A stretch of 64,000 nt of DNA, from the NCBI RefSeq assembly GCF_020524045.1, contig NZ_JAIVKL010000006.1:1-64000 (forward strand), read 5' to 3'. A program made the position numbers and the translations under genes. The notes beneath the pieces were generated by a model, which was not told the origin of the DNA, did not search any database, and was given only the letters and a program-made list of their open reading frames with translations. The first letter of the stretch is position 1, and every line of letters begins with the position of its first letter. The stretch comes from Metabacillus litoralis (GTDB lineage: Bacteria > Bacillota > Bacilli > Bacillales > Bacillaceae). Positions 45,045 to 54,327 of the stretch are shown here, piece after piece.

Positions 45045-46390
45045 ACATAGAATCCATAAAAAGTGCAATATTAATTGTATTAGTATGTATTAGTTTATTT
45101 TTCACCTGGAATATGTGGAGTACCCAACCATATTTACCAGAATATCAAGATGATAAATTTTTTGATAGTAATTCAATTAGTAATGAAAAGCGACAAGTAT
45201 ATGAAGTTGTTAAACCACAACAGCTTTTTATTCATACAAATGAAAATCATTATAGTACACTAGATGATAATCACCTTGAAGATTTATGGTTGGAAATGCA
45301 AGAATGGGAGTATACAACAAGTGATCAAAGAATTTCACAAACCTTTACGGAGCAAAAATTCAATATTTGGATTCATGGGTTGGAAGAAGCTAAATTAGAA
45401 TTGCGTTTTTTTGATAAGATTCCTATTGAAACCGTTCAATCATTTTTCGATTGGAATTCTGATAAAGATGAGTCATTAGATTTTGATCGTATATATTTAA
45501 ACGTACCTAAAGAAAATGAAATACAAAAAGTTTACTTTGTAGCGACAGAAGAAATGAGAATGATCGAAACATCGGTTAGTGAAGAAACAGCAAATCAATT
45601 TGTCTCAAATCTCTTTAATAAAAGAGAAGAATTCCCGACTTATTTTGGCTTTTATTCTAATGATGGCACTGAATTTATGCTACCTACGAATGAATTGAAA
45701 TTAAAAAGCTTTCAATATGTAACAAATGAAATTGGTGCAGAAAAATTCAAAAATGCACTTTTTAGTGATCCACGGTTGGTTAAACAAGATGTGATTCTTT
45801 CGAAAAATCGTTATACAGACGGAACAAGAGAGTTAAATATCTATCCAAATCAACATCTAGTTGAGTATGTGAATCCAATACCATTTGATACGAATTCAAT
45901 ACAACCTAGTCACCTGATCAATCAGAGTATCAATTATATAAACGACCATGGTGGCTGGACAGATAATTATGTTTTATTTAATATAGATGAGTTCACTCAG
46001 GAAATAAGATATATCATGTCATTAGATTCAATACCTGTGATAAATTCAGTTCAAGAATCGTATGGGCCAACAATGATCTCACAAAGATGGGGACAAAATG
46101 AAATTGCTATCTATGAACGCCCATTTTATCAATTAAAAGAAAGACCAATATCTAGTCAACCTGTTACTTTAATGTCTGGTAAGAAGGTAGAGGAGTTATT
46201 AATAGATAGTGATAACTTTGATGATATGGAAATAAAGAATATTTTTGTTGCTTATGAGCTTGGTGGTTCTGTTAATAATAAATATGTTAATTTAACTCCT
46301 GCTTGGTGTGTTGAATTGCAAGATGGCACACTTTTGAAAATTAAAGAAACAAAGCAAAAAGTTGGGGGGGATGAAATTGGAGTGGAGTAA
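45041..46390 (+). CDS. walH: WalK regulatory protein WalH (YycH)
   Basis: 449-aa protein with one N-terminal membrane helix (about 7-25) and a large extracytoplasmic part, the YycH family that modulates WalK with WalI. Its ATG overlaps the walK stop (ATGA). Confidence 0.94.
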   Translation: MNIESIKSAILIVLVCISLFFTWNMWSTQPYLPEYQDDKFFDSNSISNEKRQVYEVVKPQQLFIHTNENHYSTLDDNHLEDLWLEMQEWEYTTSDQRISQTFTEQKFNIWIHGLEEAKLELRFFDKIPIETVQSFFDWNSDKDESLDFDRIYLNVPKENEIQKVYFVATEEMRMIETSVSEETANQFVSNLFNKREEFPTYFGFYSNDGTEFMLPTNELKLKSFQYVTNEIGAEKFKNALFSDPRLVKQDVILSKNRYTDGTRELNIYPNQHLVEYVNPIPFDTNSIQPSHLINQSINYINDHGGWTDNYVLFNIDEFTQEIRYIMSLDSIPVINSVQESYGPTMISQRWGQNEIAIYERPFYQLKERPISSQPVTLMSGKKVEELLIDSDNFDDMEIKNIFVAYELGGSVNNKYVNLTPAWCVELQDGTLLKIKETKQKVGGDEIGVE

Positions 46391-47177
46391 AACGAAATCC
46401 ATTTTTATCCTTGCATTTTTAATTCTAGATATCTTTTTGGCCATTGAGTTTTATGAATTACAATATAAATCTAATTATGAAATTATGAAAGAAGCAACAA
46501 TAGAAGAGAAATTAGCTGTTGAGAATATTACGTATAGCAAGTTGCCTGATATTGAAGGAAAAAGCTTTTATATTACTGCGAAAAGTAAAGAGTTTACTTT
46601 TGAGGAAGTACCAAAGGATCAAACATTAATCCTGACTAATACTAGTAACCCATTTCGTTCACTAAAAGTAAAACTTAATAAACCTATACCAGTTCCAGAA
46701 TCAAATCTTGAAAATAGAATCAATCAACTATTAAAGGATTATGTTAATTTTGGTGACAAATATAAGTACTGGTATACAGATGAACAAACAAATTCTATTA
46801 TTTGTATTCAAAGATATAATGGTCGTAACATTTTTCAATCTAAAGATGATCATATAGGAATGGTTAAGTTCATCGTGAATGAAAATAATGAAATCGTAAG
46901 CTATGAGCAGTCTATGCTTGAGGATATTAAAGAGGTTGAGGAAAAAGAATCTGCTGTACCTGCGTTAAAAGCGATTGAAGCACTATATAATAAGAATTAT
47001 TTAACAACTAATAGTGAAGTGAAAAATATCCAATATGGCTATTACACTCATATTCCTTTAACCAATCAACAAATTCTAGCACCAACTTGGCATATTATTG
47101 TTGAAACAGATACAAATGAGAGAAAAGATTTTTACGTTAATGCCTTAGAGGGCGACGTTTTACAATCAACACAGTAG
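46371..47177 (+). CDS. walI: WalK regulatory protein WalI (YycI)
   Basis: 268-aa YycI-family protein: an N-terminal membrane helix (KTKSIFILAFLILDIFLAIEF) and an extracytoplasmic domain. WalH and WalI contact WalK in the membrane and tune its activity. It overlaps walH by 20 nt; a G-rich run precedes ATG 46371. Confidence 0.94.
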   Translation: MKLEWSKTKSIFILAFLILDIFLAIEFYELQYKSNYEIMKEATIEEKLAVENITYSKLPDIEGKSFYITAKSKEFTFEEVPKDQTLILTNTSNPFRSLKVKLNKPIPVPESNLENRINQLLKDYVNFGDKYKYWYTDEQTNSIICIQRYNGRNIFQSKDDHIGMVKFIVNENNEIVSYEQSMLEDIKEVEEKESAVPALKAIEALYNKNYLTTNSEVKNIQYGYYTHIPLTNQQILAPTWHIIVETDTNERKDFYVNALEGDVLQSTQ

Positions 47178-47198
47178 GGAAAAGAGGAGTGACCAGAT

Positions 47199-47993
47199 AT
47201 GAGCTTGCAGTTTAGTGTTCTTGCAAGCGGTAGTACGGGGAATGCAATATTTGTAGAAACAGAGAATCAATCATTTTTAGTTGATGCAGGTCTTAGTGGA
47301 AAGCAAATGCAAAACTTATTTGAGCAAATTGGAAGAGATATAAGTAAGCTTTCTGGAATTTTCGTTACACACGAGCATAGTGACCATATTAAAGGTCTAG
47401 GAGTATTAGCAAGGAGATTTAAGCTTCCTATTTATGCAAATGAAAAAACATGGAAAGCTATGGATGGCTTAGTTGGAGAAATTGCTACAGATCAAAAGTT
47501 TGTGTTTCAAACAGGGACAGTAAAAACATTCACATCTCTTGATATTGAATCGTTTGGTGTTTCGCATGACGCAGCTGAGCCAATGTTTTTTGTTTTTCAT
47601 CATGAAGGTAAAAAGTTAGCACTGATTACGGATACAGGTTATGTAAGTGACAAAATGAAGGGAACCATTCAAAACGCGGATGCCTTTGTTTTCGAAAGTA
47701 ATCATGATGTTTCAATGCTTCAAATGGGTCACTATCCATGGAGCATTAAGCGTCGTATTTTAAGTGATGTTGGCCATGTATCGAATGAAGATGCTGCTAT
47801 TGCCATGATGGATGTAATCGGAGACGCAACCAAGAGTATTTATTTAGCTCATCTAAGTAAAGATAATAATATGAAGGATTTAGCACGAATGTCTGTAGAG
47901 CAAACATTAGCAAGCAAGGGCTTTATAACAGGAGAGCGATTTGAATTATACGATACAGATCCAACAACCCCGACACCGCTTGTTGCAATATAA
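47199..47993 (+). CDS. walJ: MBL-fold metallohydrolase WalJ (YycJ)
   Basis: 264-aa metallo-beta-lactamase-fold protein with the metal motif [11 protein letters not shown], distal ligands in [10 protein letters not shown] and FESNHD. WalJ is tied to coordination of division and replication and to mismatch repair as an exonuclease in some species. AGAGGAG lies upstream; last gene of the operon. Confidence 0.95.
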   Translation: MSLQFSVLASGSTGNAIFVETENQSFLVDAGLSGKQMQNLFEQIGRDISKLSGIFVTHEHSDHIKGLGVLARRFKLPIYANEKTWKAMDGLVGEIATDQKFVFQTGTVKTFTSLDIESFGVSHDAAEPMFFVFHHEGKKLALITDTGYVSDKMKGTIQNADAFVFESNHDVSMLQMGHYPWSIKRRILSDVGHVSNEDAAIAMMDVIGDATKSIYLAHLSKDNNMKDLARMSVEQTLASKGFITGERFELYDTDPTTPTPLVAI

Positions 47994-48153
47994 TTTAACT
48001 TTATAAATATTTATTGTTTAATGAAAAATATAACATACTAATAAAAATTATGTAAAATCATCATCTTCTTGGTTAATTTTCATTAGACAAGAGAATAATG
48101 TTGATTAGATATCACACTATTCACACGAGCTATGGAAAGGAATGGTGAACATA

Positions 48154-49371
48154 ATGGGCTATTATGATCAAGATTATGAAAATTATAATGCTAAACGTCA
48201 AAAAGGAAATCGTGGAGGTTGGTTTTTAGCAGGTTTAGTTGGTGCCATTTTAGGTGGATTACTCATGTTATTTGCTTTTCCAGCTTTTTCGAACTTCCTC
48301 CCTTATAATATGGATTTAAGTGGTGAGGAAACAGAGCAAGAAGGACCAGCTGAAGCAACAGGTCCTGTTAAAAATGTTGCCGTAAATGTAAATACAGCTA
48401 TTACTGGCATTGTTGATGAAGTCTCAGAAGCTGTTGTAGGTGTTGTAAACTTACAAGAGGCCGGATTTTGGAATGAAACGGGTGAAGCAGGAACTGGATC
48501 AGGTGTGATTTACAAACAGGAAGGCGATAATGCCTTTGTTGTTACAAATCATCACGTGATTGCTGGTGCTTCACAAGTGGAAATTAGCTTAAATGATGGT
48601 ACAAGAGTGCCCGCTGAACTTCTTGGTAGTGATGCTTTAACAGATTTGGCTGTTTTAAGAGTTGATAGTGAAAAAATAACAAAGGTTGCTCAATTTGGGG
48701 ACTCTGATAAAGTGAAACCAGGTGAGCCTGTCATTGCAATAGGAAATCCTTTAGGCCTTCAGTTTTCTGGATCAGTTACACAAGGTATCATATCAGGTAC
48801 AGAAAGAGCGATTCCAATTGATGAGAACGGTGATGGACTAGTTGACTGGAATGCAGAAGTATTACAAACAGATGCTGCTATAAACCCTGGTAATAGCGGT
48901 GGAGCACTTATTAATATGGATGGTAAGGTTATTGGTATCAATTCAATGAAAATTGCTCAAGCAGCTGTTGAAGGGATCGGTTTATCCATTCCAGCAAACC
49001 ACGCGATTCCAATTATCGAAGATCTTGAAAACTATAGCGAAGTAAGACGTCCATTTATGGGAATAGGGATGAGATCATTAAACGAAGTCTCAAGCTACCA
49101 TAAGCAACAAACATTAAAACTTCCAGAAGACACTACAAATGGAGTAATCGTCATGAGTGTCTCACCACTATCACCAGCTGCTCAAGCAGGTTTACAAGAG
49201 TTTGATGTAATAACAGAGTTTGCAGGTGAAGAAGTAAAGGATATCATCGCATTACGGAAAATCCTTTATACGAAAAATATTGGTGATACAGTAGAATTTA
49301 ATTTCTATCGAGATGGTAAAATGCAAACCGGAAAGATGAAATTAGGAGAAGAAGATATGTTAGGGGGCTAA
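48154..49371 (+). CDS. htrC: Membrane-anchored serine protease HtrC (YycK)
   Basis: 405-aa HtrA/DegP-like quality-control protease. Membrane anchor at about 23-45 ([22 protein letters not shown]), trypsin-like domain with catalytic His in TNHHVIAG, Asp in LTDLAVLRV and Ser in NPGNSGGAL, then a C-terminal PDZ domain (about 300-395). Start uncertain: ATG 48154 or GTG 48142. It stands alone after walJ, the position of yycK in B. subtilis. Confidence 0.93.
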   Translation: MGYYDQDYENYNAKRQKGNRGGWFLAGLVGAILGGLLMLFAFPAFSNFLPYNMDLSGEETEQEGPAEATGPVKNVAVNVNTAITGIVDEVSEAVVGVVNLQEAGFWNETGEAGTGSGVIYKQEGDNAFVVTNHHVIAGASQVEISLNDGTRVPAELLGSDALTDLAVLRVDSEKITKVAQFGDSDKVKPGEPVIAIGNPLGLQFSGSVTQGIISGTERAIPIDENGDGLVDWNAEVLQTDAAINPGNSGGALINMDGKVIGINSMKIAQAAVEGIGLSIPANHAIPIIEDLENYSEVRRPFMGIGMRSLNEVSSYHKQQTLKLPEDTTNGVIVMSVSPLSPAAQAGLQEFDVITEFAGEEVKDIIALRKILYTKNIGDTVEFNFYRDGKMQTGKMKLGEEDMLGG

Positions 49372-49402
49372 TACTTAGCTCTCTCTTTTTTATGAATTGA
49401 TT

Positions 49403-49680
49403 TGTGGATAACTATAATATCAGATATAGTCTAGTATAAAAAGGAAATATCCACATGTGGATAAGGAGGAATTTTGAATTATGTATTGTTGTGAAGAACA
49501 TATAGATTTAGCGATTGATATGTATGTAGATGAAAAGGAAGTAGCTCCTATTATCGAAAAAGTGAATGAAAATAATAAGTTATCCACAATTTGTGGGTTG
49601 TGCAAGAACCCAGCAGTATATATAGTTGGTAGCTAGTTTATTTTTGTGATTGTGGATAACTGGTGAACGATTGTGGATAA
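49403..49680. other. DnaA-box cluster between htrC and rlmH
   Basis: Perfect boxes at 49403-49411, 49456-49464, 49580-49588 (reverse), 49651-49659 and 49672-49680, plus a one-mismatch reverse box at 49447-49455 that directly abuts 49456. B. subtilis has an oriC-proximal DnaA-box cluster upstream of yydA, the rlmH orthologue, that restrains replication initiation. The same position here suggests the same role. Confidence 0.85.
49481..49636 (+). CDS. CxxH/CxxC small protein (BA_5709 family)
   Basis: 51-aa protein: MYCCEEHIDLAIDMYVDEKE, with CxxH at 4-7 and CxxC (CGLC) at 38-41, the pattern of a small metal-binding family typically upstream of rlmH in Bacillus. AAGGAGGA lies about 10 nt upstream of the ATG. 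One DnaA box (49580-49588) lies inside the coding sequence and another (49456-49464) overlaps the region of its SD, so DnaA could affect its expression. Confidence 0.85.
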   Translation: MYCCEEHIDLAIDMYVDEKEVAPIIEKVNENNKLSTICGLCKNPAVYIVGS

Positions 49681-49721
49681 GAATTCTGATAGCGTTTTTA
49701 TGAAATGGAGTAAATAAAGAG

Positions 49722-50201
49722 ATGAATATTTCAATTATCACAATAGGGAAGTTAAAGGAAAAATACTTAAAACAAGGCATTGATGAATACTTAAAAAGAT
49801 TATCAGCATACGCCAAGTTAGACATCATTGAATTAGCTGACGAAAAAGCACCAGAAAACCTTAGTGAAACCGAAATGGAAATTGTGAAGGAAAAAGAAGG
49901 AGAGCGAATCTTAAGCAAAATCAGTGATGACACACATGTTATTGCTCTAGCGATAGAAGGAAAAATGAAAACATCAGAACAACTAGCAAAAGAGATCGAT
50001 CAGCTAGCTACATATGGAAAAAGTAAAATCGCAATTATAATCGGAGGATCACTGGGACTGAGTCAACAGGTGATGAAAAGGGCGAATGATACGTTGTCGT
50101 TTTCTAAGATGACCTTTCCCCATCAGTTGATGAGGTTGATATTGTTGGAGCAGGTTTATCGGGCGTTTCGGATTAATCGGGGGGAACCGTACCATAAGTA
50201 A
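49722..50201 (+). CDS. rlmH: 23S rRNA pseudouridine1915-N3-methyltransferase RlmH
   Basis: 159-aa SPOUT methyltransferase (OrfX in staphylococci) acting on pseudouridine 1915 of 23S r[23 protein letters not shown], the SAM-binding knot [13 protein letters not shown] and the end RGEPYHK are typical. Its last codons form the chromosomal attachment site of SCC elements in staphylococci; here the accessory island begins right after the stop. The final ~100 nt are noticeably more G-rich than the rest of the gene. Confidence 0.97.
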   Translation: MNISIITIGKLKEKYLKQGIDEYLKRLSAYAKLDIIELADEKAPENLSETEMEIVKEKEGERILSKISDDTHVIALAIEGKMKTSEQLAKEIDQLATYGKSKIAIIIGGSLGLSQQVMKRANDTLSFSKMTFPHQLMRLILLEQVYRAFRINRGEPYHK

Positions 50202-50203
50202 AT
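50184..50203 (+). other. Candidate attL at rlmH 3' end
   Basis: GAACCGTACCATAAGTAA aligns with the SCC attachment consensus GARGCNTATCAYAARTRR codon by codon (GAA CCG TAC CAT AAG TAA). No second copy is found up to 64000, so attR should lie beyond the window. Confidence 0.6.
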
Positions 50204-50278
50204 GAGGTTTTTTTGTGGAAAACAACCTAAAAATGTTTTTCTTTTGTTTTATAGAAAGAATTGTGGTAAATTATACTA

Positions 50279-50290
50279 GAACAAACGTTC
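50279..50290. promoter_or_regulatory. LexA/DinR (SOS) box upstream of methyltransferase
   Basis: GAACAAACGTTC, fitting the Bacillus SOS operator CGAACRNRYGTTYC in its core, with C following (TTCC). It overlaps the end of a possible -10 (TATACT 50272-50277) and is 88 nt upstream of the methyltransferase ATG; a second TATAAT lies at 50326-50331. LexA control is inferred. Confidence 0.7.
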
Positions 50291-50377
50291 CCTTTTTGGT
50301 ACCAGACAAAAACAATTCTTTTTGTTATAATGGTTAGAGTCTTATTGAACGTCTAAAAAATAAAGGGTGAAGCGCCA

Positions 50378-52180
50378 ATGTTAAAATTAGGAACTGTTTT
50401 TAGTGGAATAGGTGCTATTGAGCATTCCCTAGAAAGATTAGGTATTGATTATAAAATAGCCTTTGCATGTGATAATGGAGGCATTGATATCTTTTCAAAA
50501 AAAATAGAGAGAAACTTGCTGGCTATAGATAAAGAGATTGAAGAATTACAAATAAGATTATTAAGCCTAACAGATGAGAGATATGAGGATGCTAATGAAC
50601 TTAATATTCAAGAGCATTTTGAGCATATTCAAACGTTGAGAGAAGAGTTAGAAAATGTTTCAGTAAAAGTAGGAGAGGAAATTACTGAAAACCAATTAAT
50701 AATATCAAAAATGAGTTTATTTTTTGATTGGGTATCTATGAGAAATGAAAAACTAAAGATAACTCCTCTTACGGAAAGTTTCCAAGATAAGCAATTAACC
50801 GAGATTTCTAAGGCTCATTATTATTATCTTTTAAAAGATATCAAAGATTACTATAAAAATGTAAAAGATGAAGAATTGCTAAAAAAGATTCTTGGTATCC
50901 CGTTAGAGCAATATGAAGCTCATTTTAAAGCTTTTGTTGAAAGGTCTTCAGTAAAAAAACTTAATAGTAATTTGACTGAAATCCTCGATATTATAAACAT
51001 GTTATTAGAGAGATTATCAAGTGTAGAAATTCTTGATGATTTATCAAAAATAAACGATTCCGATAAGAAAAAAGAATATGTAGATGATTTATATAAACCT
51101 AAGAAAAAATCAAACTTTGTACTACAAAGTTACTTAGCAAATTACGATATTGATGAGAATCATTTTCATTGGAATGCATCATTCTTAGACGGAAGCCAAT
51201 ATAAGGACCAAATAGATTTATTTGTAGGCGGTAGTCCATGTCAGTCTTTTTCTATGGTTGGAAAAAGAAGAGGGCTACAAGATACAAGGGGAACTTTATT
51301 TTATGAATATGCCCGTCTAATTAAAGAAATACAACCCAAAGTATTTATTTATGAAAATGTTAAAGGACTTATAAATCATGATGGTGGAAACACTTGGGCT
51401 ACAATGCAACAAGTATTTGATGACCTTAATTATAATTGGAAATTTGATGTTTTGAATTCCAGGAACTATGGTATTCCTCAAAATAGAGAAAGATTATTTG
51501 TTGTAGGATTTAGAAAAGATATCGAATTATCAAATGAATTCTCCTTTCCAAAACCTATTCCACTTGAAAAAACGATGCAAGATTTTTTATTAGATTCAGT
51601 ATCAGGAAAGTATTATTTGAATAAAAAAGGCGTAGAGTTTGTAACAATGGAAAAAAATATTAATAAAAGATATACGCAAATTGATGGTGAAATACAACTT
51701 TGTCAAAAGGCAAATCAACAATTCAATTGGCATGGGGATTTTGTTTTTGTGGAGGAAAATAAAGACCAAGAAAAGATGATGGAAGACCTTGAAAAGTATT
51801 TCCTATCAGCCAAAGTCGAAAAGTACGTCATGTCTAGTGGAACTAAGAACTTTTATTCCAAGCCAAAAATTGATTTGAAAATTGCAAGACCGTTATTAAC
51901 TACAATGCACAAAATGCATAGGGCTGGAGTGGATAATTACGTTACAACACAGGGACGTATAAGAAAATTAACTCCAAGAGAATGTCTGAGACTTATGGGG
52001 TTTTGCGATAGTTTCAATATCGTAGTATCAGACACACAAATGTATCAACAGGCAGGTAATTCAATTGTGGTTGATGTTCTAATGGAAATAATGAAATCAA
52101 TTAATGCTAGCTTGCCAGAAATTTTAGAAGGTGAAAATTATAAGTATAAAAATGAAATTGAACAATTATCTTTATTTTAA
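50378..52180 (+). CDS. DNA (cytosine-5-)-methyltransferase with large insertion
   Basis: 600-aa C5-methyltransferase. Motif I TVFSGIGAIEHSLERLG (about 6-22), motif IV GGSPCQSFS with catalytic Cys288, motif VI YENVKGL (about 324), motif VIII QNRERLFVVG, and C-terminal motifs IX/X LTPRECLRLMGF and QAGNSIVVDVL. In ordinary enzymes motifs I and IV are about 70 residues apart; here about 275, with a charged helical insertion at about 45-260. AAGGGTG precedes the ATG. It converges with the HNH endonuclease gene, suggesting a type II restriction-modification pair. First gene of the island. Confidence 0.92.
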   Translation: MLKLGTVFSGIGAIEHSLERLGIDYKIAFACDNGGIDIFSKKIERNLLAIDKEIEELQIRLLSLTDERYEDANELNIQEHFEHIQTLREELENVSVKVGEEITENQLIISKMSLFFDWVSMRNEKLKITPLTESFQDKQLTEISKAHYYYLLKDIKDYYKNVKDEELLKKILGIPLEQYEAHFKAFVERSSVKKLNSNLTEILDIINMLLERLSSVEILDDLSKINDSDKKKEYVDDLYKPKKKSNFVLQSYLANYDIDENHFHWNASFLDGSQYKDQIDLFVGGSPCQSFSMVGKRRGLQDTRGTLFYEYARLIKEIQPKVFIYENVKGLINHDGGNTWATMQQVFDDLNYNWKFDVLNSRNYGIPQNRERLFVVGFRKDIELSNEFSFPKPIPLEKTMQDFLLDSVSGKYYLNKKGVEFVTMEKNINKRYTQIDGEIQLCQKANQQFNWHGDFVFVEENKDQEKMMEDLEKYFLSAKVEKYVMSSGTKNFYSKPKIDLKIARPLLTTMHKMHRAGVDNYVTTQGRIRKLTPRECLRLMGFCDSFNIVVSDTQMYQQAGNSIVVDVLMEIMKSINASLPEILEGENYKYKNEIEQLSLF

Positions 52181-52185
52181 TAGAC

Positions 52186-52217
52186 AAACACCCGTTCATA
52201 TTTGAACAGGTGTTTAT
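52186..52217. terminator. Bidirectional terminator between methyltransferase and endonuclease
   Basis: AAACACCcGTTCA and TGAACaGGTGTTT arms with TATT loop and T run, shared by the two convergent genes. Confidence 0.88.
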
Positions 52218-52221
52218 TTTT

Positions 52222-53259
52222 TTACTGCTTGAAAATGTTTTCTCTGTGGTATTTCAAGTAAGGAGAGCGTTTACCAGTTCCATTTGATATGCTGTAAGTT
52301 TCCCCTAAAATAAGATTTAACTTTTGGATGATTTCCTTTGAAACAAGTGGTGAAATCATTAGTGTGCCATCATCTTCAAAAGAAATTAATCCTCTGTCAA
52401 ACAGTACGTCGTATGTTGGAGTTAGAAGAAGTCCATTATATCCATCTAGTCTTTCAAGATTATTTGATTCACTCCAAGGTTTGGCATGACTTGCTCTTAA
52501 CAAAATAGGGTCTGAAATTCCTGTAAAAGGACAGTTTTTCATTGTTTCGAGTAATCTGTTCTTAAATTTCCCTTGTCCTTTTCTTGAGGTTACTAGAGAC
52601 AACGCATCGGTTTCTTCTTCTTCATATTGTTCTGCATCTTCATAAATTTCCCTTATCACAGTTGGCATTTCTCTATCAACAAACTTTTCCTTGATTGATA
52701 ATAAAAATTCATATTCATCTTGGCTTGGACCTACAGACTTGGTAATAGACAACGTTGAAATATGGGGTAAAGCAATTTTTCTGAAAATACTCCAAATTTC
52801 GCTGTCGGAATTGATGTAGAACCTCTCAGTATCCTTTTTTCCTCTATGATTAAAGACCTTAAAATATATTTTTTCTTCGCTATAGTCTTCAAGTTTCTCT
52901 TTGAGTTCGAAATAATGTTCGCTTATATCATAAAAATAGTTTTGAGCAGGTTCATGGTACTCCTTGAAGGCTAGCTCTAAATACTCTAAAAGGTTACTTT
53001 TTAAAAAGAAGCAGTTAGCATTTGAAGCTGCAAAATCGTTCTTTAAGTATTTTACTGTACCAGTGAAAGAAAAGAAATTTGAGGCTACAGGAGAGCTCTG
53101 TGAACCAATGTAAATTCTGGATTCTCCACTGGATGGTTTTGTCTTTGAGGCGTTTCTTTCTGTGCGTAGTTTGTTCCTTGAAACAAAACTATCTGAAATT
53201 GCAACTGTTAGTTTAGATTGGTAAGACCCGTTCTCGTACTGCTCAATTCTTTTACTCAT
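52222..53259 (-). CDS. HNH_2-type restriction endonuclease (putative)
   Basis: 345-aa protein. The C-terminal third (about 230-310) is an HNH_2 nuclease: CPFTGISDPILLRASHAKPW, then ERLDGYNGLLLTPTYDVLFDRGLISF, with the catalytic His in ASH and the Asn/His-like positions that follow. The N-terminal ~220 residues are unrecognised and may determine DNA specificity. ATG 53259 is preferred to 53268 because AGGGGG then stands 9 nt upstream. Partner of the neighbouring methyltransferase by position; cleavage specificity unknown. Confidence 0.8.
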   Translation of the reverse strand: MSKRIEQYENGSYQSKLTVAISDSFVSRNKLRTERNASKTKPSSGESRIYIGSQSSPVASNFFSFTGTVKYLKNDFAASNANCFFLKSNLLEYLELAFKEYHEPAQNYFYDISEHYFELKEKLEDYSEEKIYFKVFNHRGKKDTERFYINSDSEIWSIFRKIALPHISTLSITKSVGPSQDEYEFLLSIKEKFVDREMPTVIREIYEDAEQYEEEETDALSLVTSRKGQGKFKNRLLETMKNCPFTGISDPILLRASHAKPWSESNNLERLDGYNGLLLTPTYDVLFDRGLISFEDDGTLMISPLVSKEIIQKLNLILGETYSISNGTGKRSPYLKYHRENIFKQ

Positions 53260-53281
53260 TAAAATCATCCCCCTGTAAATA

Positions 53282-53495
53282 TTCTGACATTTCCTCTTGC
53301 TTAATTCATCTTAAAATAAAGTCAGAATTATGTCAAATAAAAATTACAAATCCTTTATTTAAGGGTTTCTTTTATTTTTTACAAGTCAGAGGATTTTATT
53401 TTTCTGACTTATGGTTTAGGCGATGATTTATATTTTGAATAACAACTTATCATAATTGCTGTTTTCTGTTAAAATTAATTAGATAGGAAAGTCAG
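53282..53495. repeat. Repeated CTGAC/GTCAG elements upstream of the endonuclease
   Basis: TTCTGAC at 53282, GTCAGAA at 53321, AAGTCAGAG near 53384, TTTCTGACTT near 53401 and AAGTCAGTT near 53489, in both orientations in 210 nt of non-coding DNA between the divergent endonuclease and yajC-like genes. They could be operators of a controller or methyltransferase acting as repressor. Confidence 0.45.
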
Positions 53496-53561
53496 TTGTA
53501 TATGAGAAATCGTTTACAAATCTCTGTGCTAAAATTTATTGACTCAAAGGAGAGAAAATAA

Positions 53562-53822
53562 GTGGAAATGTTAGGTACTGTACTCCCATTAATTCTTATG
53601 TTTGCTATTTTTTATTTCCTTTTAATTCGTCCTCAGCAAAAGAAACAAAAGGCAATAAGAGAAATGCAAAATAACATTCAAAAAGGCGATAAAATAGTAA
53701 CAATTGGTGGACTTCATGGTATTTTAGATTCAATGGATGAAGGGAAAATTGTTATTGTAGTTGATAATGGAACTCGTTTAACATTTGACCGTAGTTCAAT
53801 TCGTGAAGTAATAAAAGGATAA
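53562..53822 (+). CDS. YajC-family Sec translocase accessory protein, extra copy
   Basis: 86-aa YajC/YrbF-like protein: one membrane helix (MLGTVLPLILMFAIFYFLLI), then RPQQKKQKAIREMQNNIQKG and GDKIVTIGGLHGILDSMDEG. YajC associates with SecDF. The usual Bacillus copy (yrbF) is near queA-tgt, so this one inside the island is either a paralogue or a moved gene. Start GTG with AAAGGAGAG upstream. Its own terminator follows. Confidence 0.9.
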   Translation: MEMLGTVLPLILMFAIFYFLLIRPQQKKQKAIREMQNNIQKGDKIVTIGGLHGILDSMDEGKIVIVVDNGTRLTFDRSSIREVIKG

Positions 53823-53842
53823 TTTATACATAACTGTTCAGG

Positions 53843-53873
53843 AAAAAGGGTCTCAACTTGGACCCTTTTTTTG
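53843..53873 (+). terminator. Terminator after yajC-like gene
   Basis: AAAAAGGGTC and GACCCTTTTT arms, loop TCAACTTG, T run. Confidence 0.9.
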
Positions 53874-53985
53874 TCTTTAGAGATAGAATGTTTTTAACTA
53901 TAGAGGAACAAAAGAGTTATTAAAGAAGGGAATTTAAATCTATCAGTGAAAGATTTAATGAATTAGATACTTTCCTATTCACCTG

Positions 53986-54162
53986 TCAACTTTTTACCAT
54001 ATTGAAATTTTTTCCAAAGTCATATGGCTGACTGTAAAGAATCTGACCACATAATAGACATTCGACACCACATAACCGCTCATAGTTGATTTTATTTATA
54101 ATTTTACTGGGATAATCCTCAATTCTTATAACAGAAAGAATACCACCGCATTTACACTTCAC
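53986..54162 (-). CDS. Small zinc-ribbon-like protein
   Basis: About 58 aa with two cysteine pairs, KCKCGG at the N terminus and ECLLCGQ in the middle, the layout of a zinc ribbon. I start at GTG 54162, for which AAGGA lies 9 nt upstream; ATG 54171 directly abuts that SD. Function unknown. It is the only other minus-strand gene in the island. Confidence 0.5.
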   Translation of the reverse strand: MKCKCGGILSVIRIEDYPSKIINKINYERLCGVECLLCGQILYSQPYDFGKNFNMVKS

Positions 54163-54277
54163 TACAATCATTCCTTTTTCGTATATATCATTTACAATTA
54201 TAAGTTTTAAAACCGAATATAATGAGAATTCAAATATATATTATATTAATAGAAAGCAATGTAAATAAGCAAATCAG

Positions 54278-54302
54278 CTCTAATTCCTCTTTGGAATTAG
54301 AG
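54278..54302 (+). terminator. 10-bp perfect hairpin before the JAB gene
   Basis: CTCTAATTCC-tcttt-GGAATTAGAG, followed by TGTTTTATTTTT and then the SD of the next gene. It could be an attenuator in that gene's leader or the terminator of an unseen transcript. Confidence 0.6.
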
Positions 54303-54327
54303 TGTTTTATTTTTGGAGGAATGAATA

